DNA from: Frankiaceae bacterium
GTDB lineage: Bacteria > Actinomycetota > Actinomycetes > Mycobacteriales > SCTD01
Length of the DNA stretch: 46,683 nt
Direction: 5' to 3'
Assembly (NCBI GenBank): GCA_016650445.1
Contig: JAENVS010000029.1
Location: 1 to 46,683 of the forward strand
The notes beneath the pieces were generated by a model. The model made no database searches. It was not told where the DNA came from and saw nothing but the letters and a program-made list of their open reading frames with translations. Shown here piece by piece: positions 35,257-43,372 of the stretch. The position numbers were made by a program, and so were the translations under genes. The number at the start of each line of letters is the position of its first letter. Within the stretch, counting starts at the first letter, position 1.

Positions 35257-35312
35257 TGGCACGCCGGTCGGTCCCGTCGCACCCTGCTGACGTCGACCCC
35301 CAGGGAGGCCGG

Positions 35313-35921
35313 ATGCGAGCGCCCGATTTCATGACCAGGCCGGTCATCACCGTGTCGCCGGACGCGACCGTGAAGGAGGCCGCCCGGCTGCTCGTGCGGC
35401 ACGGCGTGTCTGCCGTCCCGGTCGTCGATGACGCCGGTCGGGTGCTGGGCATCGTCAGTGAGTTGGATCTGCTCGCGGGTGAGGTCCCGGGCGACCCCGT
35501 GGCACATCTCGCCCCTGTCGCCGCAGACACGACGCTCCCTCTTCGCCTCGTTCGCGAGGTCATGACCGCGAACGTCGTCGGTCTGCCCGAGGACGCCGAC
35601 GCCGCAGCGTTCGCCGAGGTGATGCGCACGAGCGGCTTCAAGAGCGTCCCCGTGCTGCGAGGGGACCGCGTGGTCGGCATCGTGTCGCGGCGAGACCTGC
35701 TGCGAGCGGTGGCACGCGACGATGCGGATATCCGGGACGATGTGCTGACTCGGATCCGCGCGTACGGCGGCGACATCGCTGACTGCGGGGTACACGTCGA
35801 CAACGGCATCGTCAGCATCCAGCCGGCGAGCTCCGACCCGGCAGATGCCAAGATCGCTGTGCTCCTCGCGAGAGGCGTCCCGGGAGCCGTGCGGGTCGTT
35901 CTGCTCTCCGCTCCGTCGTGA
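35313..35921 (+). CDS. CBS-domain pair protein with partial BON-like tail
   Basis: This 202-residue protein has CBS domain 1 (about 7-60; FMTRPVITVSPDATVKEAA, VPVVDDAGRVLGIVSELDLL). CBS domain 2 follows (about 72-128; VREVMTANVVGLPEDADAAA, SVPVLRGDRVVGIVSRRDLL). A C-terminal stretch resembles a short BON domain (DDVLTRIRAYGG, GVHVDNGIVSIQ). CBS pairs bind adenosine nucleotides and sense energy state. The mycobacterial DosR target Hrp1 (Rv2626c) is a CBS-pair protein. The start ATG 35313 has GGGAGG upstream. Confidence 0.9.
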   Translation: MRAPDFMTRPVITVSPDATVKEAARLLVRHGVSAVPVVDDAGRVLGIVSELDLLAGEVPGDPVAHLAPVAADTTLPLRLVREVMTANVVGLPEDADAAAFAEVMRTSGFKSVPVLRGDRVVGIVSRRDLLRAVARDDADIRDDVLTRIRAYGGDIADCGVHVDNGIVSIQPASSDPADAKIAVLLARGVPGAVRVVLLSAPS

Positions 35922-35952
35922 ACGTCATACATGCCCTTTGGCGGCGGCACAC

Positions 35953-35966
35953 GGGACCTTCGACCA
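35953..35966 (+). promoter_or_regulatory. Candidate DosR box upstream of the USP/regulator operon
   Basis: GGGACCTTCGACCA, 74 bp before the stress protein at 36040. A weaker GC-rich palindrome (GCCCTTTGGC) lies about 22 bp upstream. The first half is exact. Confidence 0.55.
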
Positions 35967-36039
35967 TGGTTGCGGCCGGGCTCCGGTCAGACGCTGGATG
36001 CCTTCCCGCGGGCAGGTCCACGGAGGAGTGGAGCAGGTC

Positions 36040-36483
36040 ATGGACGCAAACAGGGAACGCATCGTCGTCGGCGTGGACGGCTCACCTGCATCTGTCGAGG
36101 CGTTGCGTTGGGCGAACGACCAGGCACGGTTGACGGGTGCGCCCGTCGAGGCTGTGATCGCGTGGTTCTACCCGATCTCGTACGGCTTCCCGGTGATCGC
36201 CGACATCGACTGGGCACGGGAGGCAGAGGTCATCCTGAGCCGGGTGGTCAAAGAGGCCGTCGGTGACGACGACGCGTTGATCTCGCAACGCGCGATCGAG
36301 GGTCACCCCACGCGCGTGCTCGACGATCTCAGTCAAGAGGCGGCAATGCTGGTCGTCGGGCCGCGTGGACACGGGGGCTTCGCGGGGCTTGTGCTCGGCT
36401 CCGTCACCACCCACGTCATCGGCCATGCCGGCTGCCCGGTGGTCGTGGTGCGCATGCACGCTCTGGAAGCGCGCACAGCGTGA
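36040..36483 (+). CDS. Universal stress protein, first gene of the DosR-like operon
   Basis: This 147-residue single-domain protein has ERIVVGVDGSPASVEALRWA at the start. The ATP motif MLVVGPRGHGGFAGLVLGSV and CPVVVVRMH are at the end. The start ATG 36040 has GGAG 6 nt upstream. It overlaps the GNAT gene (GTGA), which in turn overlaps the first response regulator. In mycobacteria a stress protein gene (Rv3134c) likewise precedes devR in the same operon, so the order is a strong contextual match. Confidence 0.92.
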   Translation: MDANRERIVVGVDGSPASVEALRWANDQARLTGAPVEAVIAWFYPISYGFPVIADIDWAREAEVILSRVVKEAVGDDDALISQRAIEGHPTRVLDDLSQEAAMLVVGPRGHGGFAGLVLGSVTTHVIGHAGCPVVVVRMHALEARTA

Positions 36484-37034
36484 TCGGCGGCGGCGCGGAC
36501 ACCGTCCTGTCACTGCCCCGAAGCGGGCGCACGGTGCGGGTACGGGAGCTCACGCCCGCCGATCTGCCGGCCCTGCGTCGGGCCTTCGTGAACGCGGATC
36601 CGGCCGTACTGCGCACCCGCTTTGCGGGTGCTGCGCCGAAGTTCGACACGCTGGCCAGACGCGTCCTGGCGCTGGACGGCCACGCCAGGCACGCAGTCGC
36701 AGCCTTCACGGCAGACGACCAGGTGGTAGGTGTCGCAGAGTACGAGCGCACCGAACCCGGCGCGACGGCGGAGGTTGCCGTCGTCGTGGCGACGGCATGG
36801 CAGCACGAGGGCGTCGCGACAGCGTTGTTGCAGCGACTCGCAGAGCACGCCCTGCGGGAGGGCGTCACCACCGCGACCGCGTTGATCAGCGGCAGCAACT
36901 CGCAGGTCCTGGAGCTCGTGCGAGACATCCCGATGAACCACTCGGTCAGCTACGACCACGGCGCCGGCGAGCTGCGAGTGGACCTGACCGACGCCGTCGA
37001 CGCTCGCGCCGTCCCGCGCGCGAAGGAGGCATGA
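36480..37034 (+). CDS. GNAT family acetyltransferase
   Basis: This 184-residue protein carries the acetyl-CoA binding motif VAVVVATAWQHEGVATALLQRL, with VRELTPADLPALRRAF at the N-terminus. The GTG start 36480 overlaps the stress protein stop and the ATG of the regulator overlaps its stop. The acceptor substrate is unknown. Placed between stress protein and regulator, it might modify proteins in the same response; this is a guess. Confidence 0.85.
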   Translation: MIGGGADTVLSLPRSGRTVRVRELTPADLPALRRAFVNADPAVLRTRFAGAAPKFDTLARRVLALDGHARHAVAAFTADDQVVGVAEYERTEPGATAEVAVVVATAWQHEGVATALLQRLAEHALREGVTTATALISGSNSQVLELVRDIPMNHSVSYDHGAGELRVDLTDAVDARAVPRAKEA

Positions 37035-37726
37035 CGATGGCAGGCCCAGAGATCCGGGTCTTCCTCGTCGACGACCACGAGGTTGTCCGCCGCGGCGTCC
37101 GCGCTGTCCTCGAGGCTGAAGGAGACCTCCTCGTGGTCGGGGAGGCGGCCTCGGTGGCAGAAGCGCTGGTGAGTCTGCCCACCTTCCGGACCGATGTCGC
37201 GATCCTTGACATGAGGCTGCCGGATGGCACCGGCGTGGAGTTGTGTCGTGAGCTCCGCAGTCTGCTGCCGACGCTCGGCTGCCTCGTACTGACGTCATAC
37301 GCCGATGACGACGCACTGGTCGCGGCGATCATGTCGGGGGCTGCGGGGTACGTCCTCAAGCAGATCCGTGGCAACGAGCTCGTGGCGGCCGTTCGTACGG
37401 TGGCCGCAGGCGGTTCGCTGCTCGACCCGAAGGCGGCAGCCGTCGTCATGCAGCGCATGCGCACGCCCGCCACGACCGACCCGCTGGCGGGTCTCTCCGA
37501 CCAGGAGCGGCGCATTCTCGAGCTCATCGGCGAAGGGCTCACCAACCGCGAGATCGGCCAGCAGCTGTTCCTGTCGGAGAAGACGGTCAAGAACTACGTC
37601 AGCAACGTGCTCGGCAAGCTGGGACTGCACCGACGGACACAAGTCGCCGTCCTCGCCACGCACGTTCGGCTGCACTCGGACCGGGCGTCGCGAACAACCT
37701 CGCCGTACGAAGACGCGCACGTCTGA
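37031..37726 (+). CDS. DosR/DevR-like response regulator, copy 1
   Basis: This 231-residue NarL-type regulator has a receiver with VFLVDDHEVVRRGVRAVL, phosphorylation site Asp60 in VAILDMRLPDGTG, VLTSYADDDALVAAI and GYVLKQIRG. The C-terminal LuxR-type helix-turn-helix includes GLSDQERRILELIGEGLTN and EKTVKNYVSNVLGKLGLHRR. The recognition helix KTVKNYVS matches that of M. tuberculosis DosR, whose Lys/Lys/Asn contact the GGGAC half-site. The start is ATG 37031, overlapping the GNAT stop, or ATG 37037. It is followed at once by a second regulator; no sensor kinase is adjacent. Confidence 0.93.
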   Translation: MTMAGPEIRVFLVDDHEVVRRGVRAVLEAEGDLLVVGEAASVAEALVSLPTFRTDVAILDMRLPDGTGVELCRELRSLLPTLGCLVLTSYADDDALVAAIMSGAAGYVLKQIRGNELVAAVRTVAAGGSLLDPKAAAVVMQRMRTPATTDPLAGLSDQERRILELIGEGLTNREIGQQLFLSEKTVKNYVSNVLGKLGLHRRTQVAVLATHVRLHSDRASRTTSPYEDAHV

Positions 37727-37740
37727 GGAGGGAGCCACCC

Positions 37741-38445
37741 ATGGACACAGGCCGGCTCAGGGTGTTCATCGTGGACGACCACGAAGTCGTCCGGCGGGGC
37801 GTACGGGACCTGCTGGAGGCAGAGCCCGACATCTGCGTCGTCGGAGAAGCCGCGAACGCCAAGGACGCCCTGCCGGAAGCACTTCGTTGCCGGCCGGACG
37901 TCGCGGTGCTCGACGTCCGACTGCCCGATGGCGATGGGATCCGCGTCTGTCGTGACCTGCTCTCTGCCCTTCCCGACTTGTCCTGCCTCATGTTGACGTC
38001 GTTCGCCGACGACGACGCGCTCGTGGCCTCGATCATGGCCGGCGCCTCGGGGTATTTGCTCAAGCAGCTCCGCGGCATGGAATTGGTCGACGCGGTGCGC
38101 ACCGTCGCGACAGGCGGATCGCTCCTCGACCCACAGGCCACCAGCATCGTGATCGAGCGGCTCCGGGACGGCAGTGACGCAGACCCGTTCGCCGTCCTGA
38201 GTGCACAGGAACGGCGAGTGCTGGAGCTGATCGCCGAAGGGATGACGAACCGGCAGATCGGCGAGCACATGGATCTTGCGGAGAAGACGGTCAAGAACTA
38301 CGTGTCCGCGTTGCTCGACAAGCTGGGACTCGAGCGACGCACACAGGCTGCCGTGCTCGTCGCGCAGAACAGCCTCCGAGCGACCGGGGAACGTCCCCTG
38401 ACGTCCTTCCACCATCGGGTCGGCAAGCAACGGGTTCCGTCCTGA
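37741..38445 (+). CDS. DosR/DevR-like response regulator, copy 2
   Basis: This 234-residue paralog of the preceding gene has VFIVDDHEVVRRGVRDLLEA, Asp58 in VAVLDVRLPDGDG, LTSFADDDALVASI, GYLLKQLRG and a DosR-like DNA-binding helix EKTVKNYVSALLDKLGLERR. The start ATG 37741 has GAGGAGGGAG 5-15 nt upstream. The gap of 14 nt to copy 1 suggests cotranscription. Sequence divergence between the copies is considerable outside the key motifs, so the duplication is not recent. The two may bind overlapping sites or form heterodimers (inference). Confidence 0.93.
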   Translation: MDTGRLRVFIVDDHEVVRRGVRDLLEAEPDICVVGEAANAKDALPEALRCRPDVAVLDVRLPDGDGIRVCRDLLSALPDLSCLMLTSFADDDALVASIMAGASGYLLKQLRGMELVDAVRTVATGGSLLDPQATSIVIERLRDGSDADPFAVLSAQERRVLELIAEGMTNRQIGEHMDLAEKTVKNYVSALLDKLGLERRTQAAVLVAQNSLRATGERPLTSFHHRVGKQRVPS

Positions 38446-38487
38446 CTCAGCGCGACGGTTATCGTGCCTCGTCGGAAGGGACCACGC

Positions 38488-39498
38488 GTGGACGTCACGG
38501 ATCGCCGTGCTGAGCAGCCGCTCACACTCGCCGAGGTACGCGAGATCGTCGAGCTCGCGGCGCTCGCGCCCTCAGTGCACAACACGCAGCCGTGGCGCTT
38601 CAGCTGGGACGGGCAGACGCTGGCAGTCAACGAGGATCCGTCCCGAGCGCTGCCTGTTCTGGATCCTGCCGGACGCGAGCGGGTGTTGAGCTGCGGTGCG
38701 GCAGCTCAGCACGCCGAGCTTGCTGTGCGCGAGCTCGGTCGGGCGTGCACGACGGACGTCGAGCCCGACCGCAACGATCCCTTGCTGGTCGCTCGCATCA
38801 CCGTCGGCGCTGCCCGTGAGAAGACGGCGGCCGAGCAAGCGCTCGTGACGGCCATCCCGCGGCGCTACACCGACCGCGGGGTCTTCGACCCCGCCGAGGT
38901 GCCGACCGACACCATCGACCGGCTCAGACGCGCGGCCGAGCACCACGGCGCCTGGCTGCGGCCGGTCGTCGACCCCGACGAGCGAGTAGCGATGGCGGTG
39001 CTCCTCGCCCATGCGGACACCGCCGAGAAATCAGATCCTGCCTACCTCGCGGAGCTCGCGCGCTGGCGCACGCACGAGCGCCAGCAGGAAGGCGTGCCCG
39101 ACGCAGCCCTCCCCGGCGGGCCCGTCGCTCTGCGCGGCTCCGACTTCGTCCTTCGCGACTTCGACGCCACTGCCGACATGGGCCCACCGGACACCGCGGC
39201 TGAGCCGCCGACCCCGGAGCATCCGCTCGTGGTCGTTCTCGGCACCGACGACGACGGCCGCGAGGACTGGATCCGGGCCGGCATGGCTCTGGGCCGCGTT
39301 CTGCTTCAGGCGACGGCTGATGACCTCACTGCCTCGCCGATGACCCAGGTCGTCGAGGTCGAGCCCTTCCGCGCCCGCCTCCGCAGGGAGCTCGGAATGG
39401 TCGGCCAGCCACAGGTCGTGCTGCGGGTCGGCTATGGCCATGGGCGGATGACGACTCGTCGACGCCCTGTCGACGACGTCCTGGACGTCACAGGCTGA
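38488..39498 (+). CDS. Acg-family nitroreductase-like FMN protein
   Basis: This protein of about 336 residues has the FMN motif AALAPSVHNTQPWRFSW, SCGAAAQHAELAVRELG, the IPRRYTDRGVF segment, and the late VVVLGTDDDGREDW...GMALGRVLLQAT region. This family includes mycobacterial Acg (Rv2032) and Rv3131, DosR targets thought to sequester or use flavin. The start is GTG 38488 with GGAAGG upstream; GTG 38464 is in frame but less convincing. It follows the second regulator by 42 nt, without a clear box of its own. Confidence 0.85.
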   Translation: MDVTDRRAEQPLTLAEVREIVELAALAPSVHNTQPWRFSWDGQTLAVNEDPSRALPVLDPAGRERVLSCGAAAQHAELAVRELGRACTTDVEPDRNDPLLVARITVGAAREKTAAEQALVTAIPRRYTDRGVFDPAEVPTDTIDRLRRAAEHHGAWLRPVVDPDERVAMAVLLAHADTAEKSDPAYLAELARWRTHERQQEGVPDAALPGGPVALRGSDFVLRDFDATADMGPPDTAAEPPTPEHPLVVVLGTDDDGREDWIRAGMALGRVLLQATADDLTASPMTQVVEVEPFRARLRRELGMVGQPQVVLRVGYGHGRMTTRRRPVDDVLDVTG

Positions 39499-39543
39499 CC
39501 GCTCGGCGTGTCCGTCTGATCCGGGGATCTCTAGGGTGAGCGG

Positions 39544-39924
39544 GTGATCGCGCACTTCATCCTGTTCGTGGACGACCAGTCGGACGCGACGGCCTTCTTC
39601 ACCGAGGTGCTTGGACTGACGCCTCGGCTGCACGAGCCAGGGATGACCGAGTTCGCCTTGGGCCGTGACAGCATCCTGGGCCTGATGCCCCGCGCAGGTG
39701 CCCAACGGCTACTCGGCCTGAAGGACCCTGCACTGCTGAGCGGCACCGGCTGCGAGCTGTACCTCTCCGTCGACGACCCCGCCCAGCTTCATGCGCGTGC
39801 GCTGGCGGCGGGAGCGACGGAGCTCAGCCCCCTGGCCGCGCGTGACTGGGGCGACGAGGCGGCCTACAGCCGCGGGCCGCAGGGGCACATCGTGGCCTTC
39901 GCCCGCCGCCTCGACAACCGCTAA
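39544..39924 (+). CDS. VOC-superfamily (glyoxalase/bleomycin resistance-like) protein
   Basis: This 126-residue protein has a typical beta-alpha-beta-beta-beta repeat: HFILFVDDQSDATAFFTEVL at the start and ELYLSVDDPAQLHARALAAG in the second half, ending YSRGPQGHIVAFAR. Metal ligand positions are only partly clear. The start GTG 39544 follows a TAGGG region. It converges on the next nitroreductase with 5 bp between stops. Substrate unknown. Confidence 0.85.
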   Translation: MIAHFILFVDDQSDATAFFTEVLGLTPRLHEPGMTEFALGRDSILGLMPRAGAQRLLGLKDPALLSGTGCELYLSVDDPAQLHARALAAGATELSPLAARDWGDEAAYSRGPQGHIVAFARRLDNR

Positions 39925-39929
39925 CCGCG

Positions 39930-40949
39930 TCAGGCGCGGTGGATCAGGTCACGGAGATATCGCCGCGGGGTCGGTGGCACCTGGGCACCGACGCCGATGC
40001 GCAGCACGAGCTGTGCGAAGCCGGTGAGCTGCAGCTGGTCCCGGAGCTCGGCGCGAAGGGCGACGTCCTCGACCGGTTGGTTCAGGTAGGAGGCGTTGGC
40101 ACCGGCAGTCGTCGCATGCAGAAGCACGGCGCCGAGGGCGCAGCCGGCGGCGAACCAGTCCGCGATCCTGTCGTTCGGAGTGGTGAGCACCGCGACCAGT
40201 GGCCGGTCCTCGCCCGGTCGGTCCTGTTCGGGTCGCGAGCTCACGGTGGAGAAGTCGCGCTGCACGAACTCCGCGCGCTGCGACGCGGCGGGACCGCGAG
40301 TGTGGTTCGCGGGTACGCCGTCGCGGTGGGCGTCGCCGGGCACTCGCAGCCAGGGCGCGAGCTCACGCTCAACCTCTCCGCGGCGCTGCAGCAGGCGGTC
40401 GGCCCGCTGCACGAGATCGGCCAAGGTCGCCCGGTCACCAGGGCGGCTGACGAGTCGCAGTGCGCCCCCTTCAGCGGCCGCAGCCGACTGGAGCTCGAAG
40501 GGCAGTTCCTGCCCAAGCTGGTGGGCATCCAAGGGTCCACGGTCCGTACGACGACGCGCAATCGCGTCGAGGAGGTCAGTATCACGTGCGGTCGTTGACC
40601 GTGGTCCGACCTCGCTGATCCGCGTCAGTGGTCCGTCCGAGCCGTCAGGAAAGAGCGGCATCGCGACGTCGAAGCCGGCTGCTCGGGCCGCAACCGCCGC
40701 GTGCTGAGCAGCGGCGCCACAGGAGATCACCATCTCCCGCCGGTGCGGGTCGGTGGCCGCGAGCGTGCGCGACGGATCGGCGTACAGCTCGAGTGACTCG
40801 TCCCGGAGGACGAACTGCCACGGCTGCGTGTTGTGCTTGGACGGCGCCCACCTGGCGACAGCGGCGTACCACGCCATGCGCGCTTCCCGGCCTCGGATCG
40901 CGTCAGGCATCGGTGGCCACGGCGGCGCCGACGCCAGGATCTTGACCAT
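39930..40949 (-). CDS. Acg-family nitroreductase-like FMN protein
   Basis: This 339-residue protein has RWAPSKHNTQPWQFVL (FMN motif with Lys replacing Val), ISCGAAAQHAAVAARAAG, IARRRTDRGPLD, and VAVLTTPNDRIADWFAAGCA. It is full-length for the family and clearly distinct from the 38488 copy. The start ATG 40949 has GGGAGG upstream; the longer open frame continues over the promoter. The best-scoring DosR-like box of the window by eye lies 57 bp upstream. Confidence 0.88.
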   Translation of the reverse strand: MVKILASAPPWPPMPDAIRGREARMAWYAAVARWAPSKHNTQPWQFVLRDESLELYADPSRTLAATDPHRREMVISCGAAAQHAAVAARAAGFDVAMPLFPDGSDGPLTRISEVGPRSTTARDTDLLDAIARRRTDRGPLDAHQLGQELPFELQSAAAAEGGALRLVSRPGDRATLADLVQRADRLLQRRGEVERELAPWLRVPGDAHRDGVPANHTRGPAASQRAEFVQRDFSTVSSRPEQDRPGEDRPLVAVLTTPNDRIADWFAAGCALGAVLLHATTAGANASYLNQPVEDVALRAELRDQLQLTGFAQLVLRIGVGAQVPPTPRRYLRDLIHRA

Positions 40950-41005
40950 GCTGCCTCCCCCGCTCGCCTTGACCCGAGGGTGACGTGCCCGCTGGCGGTG
41001 CGACA

Positions 41006-41019
41006 GGGCCGAAGGTCCC
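41006..41019. promoter_or_regulatory. Candidate DosR box (near-consensus)
   Basis: GGGCCGAAGGTCCC; minus strand GGGACCTTCGGCCC, one base from GGGACTTTCGGCCC. It is 57 bp upstream of the nitroreductase and 135 bp from the divergent PAS-GGDEF gene. Confidence 0.72.
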
Positions 41020-41153
41020 GTGTGGGCACTGCTCCCGGGTGGTCGGGATGAGGGGCACGAGTGCGTATCCCGCCCAGTACGCTCGACCCGAGACGGCCCA
41101 GCGCGACCCAGTCGGCGCCCGCCGCGCGGGAGCGCCTCGGAGGGAGCGGTGAG

Positions 41154-42095
41154 GTGTCCGCTCCCGATCTTCCCGACGGTCTGCTCGCGCAGCTCGTCGA
41201 GTGCGCGCCGGACGGAATCCTGGCCGTCGACGACGAGGGCAGCATCCTGCTCGTCAACCAGCAGGTCGAGCTGATGCTGGGTTATCGCCGCGAGGAGCTG
41301 ATCAACCAGCCGGTGGAGATGCTGCTCCCGGACCGGTTCAGAGCCGCGCACGCCGGCTACCGGCGCGAGTTCGCAGCCAGCCCGGCCGTGCGTCCCATGG
41401 GCGGGGGAGGAAGGCTTCGCGCCCGCCGCAAGGACGGAACTGAGCTCGACGTCGAGATCAGCCTCGCACCGCTGCGCATCGGCAGCAGGACCATCGTCGG
41501 CGCAGTGATCCGGGACATCACCGACCGCGCCCATGCCTTGGCCGACCTCGAGCACCGCGCACTGCACGACCCGCTGACCGGCCTACCCAACCGAGCGCTG
41601 CTGATGGACCGCCTGCGCACCGCGCTTTCGCGCCAGGAGCGCGCCGGCGGCGGCACGGGCGTGTTGTTCCTCGACGTCGACCATCTCAAAGCTGTGAACG
41701 ACTCACTCGGGCACGCGGCGGGTGACGCACTGCTCACCAGCGTCAGCGAGCGCATTGGGGCTGTGCTGCGACCCGCCGACACCCTTGCCCGGCTGGGAGG
41801 CGACGAGTTCGTCGTGCTCACCGAGCAGGTCCCCGCCATGCCCGAGCTGTGCGAGCTGTCAGAGCGCGTGCTGACCGCCGTGCGGGTGCCGCTGGACCAC
41901 GCCGGTCACGATCTTCATCCGAGCGTCAGCATCGGCGTCGCCTTCGCGCGGCCGGGTCGATCGGATGCGGATCAGCTCCTCCGCGACGCCGATGCCGCGA
42001 TGTACCGAGCCAAGCGGGCGCGCCGCGGGTCCTTCGCGTTGGCCCACACCTCCGACCCGGACCCGAGCGTAGGAGGCTCAGGGCTCACCGGTTGA
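41154..42095 (+). CDS. PAS-GGDEF diguanylate cyclase
   Basis: This protein of about 313 residues has an N-terminal PAS domain (about 10-130; ECAPDGILAVDDEGSILLVN, GYRREELINQPVEMLLP, and the C-terminal PAS cap IVGAVIRDITDRAHALADLE). A GGDEF domain follows (HDPLTGLPNRALLMDRL, FLDVDHLKAVNDSLGHAAGD, LARLGGDEFVVLTEQ, ADAAMYRAKRARRG). It is predicted to make cyclic di-GMP. No membrane helix. The start GTG 41154 has GGAGGG upstream; GTG 41061 is in frame but without a site. It is divergent from the nitroreductase and downstream of the shared box. Confidence 0.9.
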   Translation: MSAPDLPDGLLAQLVECAPDGILAVDDEGSILLVNQQVELMLGYRREELINQPVEMLLPDRFRAAHAGYRREFAASPAVRPMGGGGRLRARRKDGTELDVEISLAPLRIGSRTIVGAVIRDITDRAHALADLEHRALHDPLTGLPNRALLMDRLRTALSRQERAGGGTGVLFLDVDHLKAVNDSLGHAAGDALLTSVSERIGAVLRPADTLARLGGDEFVVLTEQVPAMPELCELSERVLTAVRVPLDHAGHDLHPSVSIGVAFARPGRSDADQLLRDADAAMYRAKRARRGSFALAHTSDPDPSVGGSGLTG

Positions 42096-42109
42096 GTGCC
42101 AGAAGTCCC
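42096..42109 (+). promoter_or_regulatory. Candidate DosR box upstream of the CoA-transferase
   Basis: GTGCCAGAAGTCCC; reverse GGGACTTCTGGCAC, one mismatch in the second half. It starts directly after the PAS-GGDEF stop and ends 36 bp before the CoA-transferase ATG. Confidence 0.5.
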
Positions 42110-42145
42110 TATGCGGCGCAGCCGGAGGACCCGCAGACTGCAGTC

Positions 42146-43372
42146 ATGAAGCTGGTGGACGAGGCAGGCCTGCTCGCCGCGCTCGCACCACTGACGAGCC
42201 GCGAGCCCCGCGTCGTCGTGGCCGGCAACTTCGCCACGCCCCTCACGACTCTGGGCTGCCTCGACGCTGCGCTGCCGGCGTACCGCCTGTTCGCCTTGAA
42301 CGCCCAGGCTGGAATGCCCGAACGGCCCGGCGTCGTGCACGAGACGCCGTTCGTGGGACCCGGGGTACGGCGCAGCGCGCGACTGGACTACGTGCCGGCC
42401 CGGCTCAGCCTCGTGCCACGACTGTTCGCGCGCACCCACGCACCCGACATCGTCCTGCTGCACACGACACCGCCACGGGCCGGCCGGGTCTCGCTCGGTC
42501 TCGAGGTCAACGTCCTGCCGGCAGCCGTCGACGAGTGTCGTCGGCGTGGCGGCCTCGTCATCGCGCAGGTCAACCCCCGGATGCCGTGGACGTACGGCGA
42601 CGGCGAGCTGTCCACGGACCTGATCGACGTCGGGTTCGAGGTCGACGCGCCGCTGACCAGCCCGCTGCCGCGTCAGCCGGGCGATCTGGAGCGGACGATC
42701 GGCGAGCGGGTCGCCGCCTTGGTCGAGGACGGCGCGACGCTGCAGCTGGGGATCGGCGGCGTACCCGATGCGACCCTGGCCGGCCTGGTCGACCGCCGCG
42801 GCCTGCGCATCTGGACCGAGATGTTCTCCGATGGCGTCCTCGCCCTCGACGCCGCGGGCGCGCTCGACCGCGACGAGCAGCTCGTCGCGTCGTTCCTGTT
42901 CGGATCACCGGAGCTGTACAGCTGGGTCGACGGCAACCACCGGGTCCGCATGCTCCGCACGGAGGTCACCAACGACCCGGCCGAGATCGCAAGGCATCCA
43001 CGGATGACCTCCGTCAACAGCGCACTGCAGGTCGACCTCTACGGCCAGGCGAATGCCTCCTGGGCAGGGGGGCGCATCTACTCCGGCTTCGGCGGGCAGA
43101 GCGACTTCGTCGTCGGCGCCTTGCACGCCGCCGGTGGTGTCGCCGTCGTCGCACTGCCGTCGTGGCACCCGAAGGCCGACCGCTCGACCATCGTGGCGTC
43201 GCTCGACGGGCCGGCGACGAGCTTCCAGCACTCGTGGGTCGTCACCGAGCAGGGCGCGGCGTCCATCTGGCCGGCGACGAGCCGCGACCAAGCCCGCCAT
43301 CTCATCGCCGTGGCTCACCCCGATGCCCGTTCAGGGTTGCAGGATGCGGCCGAGGCGAGGGGGCTGACATGA
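42146..43372 (+). CDS. Acetyl-CoA hydrolase / CoA-transferase family protein
   Basis: This 408-residue protein of the acetyl-CoA hydrolase/transferase (Cat1-like) family carries LQLGIGGVPDATLAGLVDRRG, the active-site region LRIWTEMFSDGVLALD with the catalytic glutamate, VNSALQVDLYGQANA, YSGFGGQSDFVVGA and WVVTEQGAASIW. It could hydrolyse acetyl-CoA or move CoA between acyl groups, yielding acetate. The start ATG 42146 lies 18 nt after a GGAGG. Its stop overlaps the GNAT start (ATGA). Together with PFOR it makes a possible pyruvate-to-acetate route. Confidence 0.88.
   Translation: MKLVDEAGLLAALAPLTSREPRVVVAGNFATPLTTLGCLDAALPAYRLFALNAQAGMPERPGVVHETPFVGPGVRRSARLDYVPARLSLVPRLFARTHAPDIVLLHTTPPRAGRVSLGLEVNVLPAAVDECRRRGGLVIAQVNPRMPWTYGDGELSTDLIDVGFEVDAPLTSPLPRQPGDLERTIGERVAALVEDGATLQLGIGGVPDATLAGLVDRRGLRIWTEMFSDGVLALDAAGALDRDEQLVASFLFGSPELYSWVDGNHRVRMLRTEVTNDPAEIARHPRMTSVNSALQVDLYGQANASWAGGRIYSGFGGQSDFVVGALHAAGGVAVVALPSWHPKADRSTIVASLDGPATSFQHSWVVTEQGAASIWPATSRDQARHLIAVAHPDARSGLQDAAEARGLT

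Noticed and set aside
35262..35275. Second DosR box between the kinase fusion and the CBS gene
   Set aside because: Only a GTCCC half is present and the spacing (19 bp) does not fit the 22-23 bp seen in the pairs.
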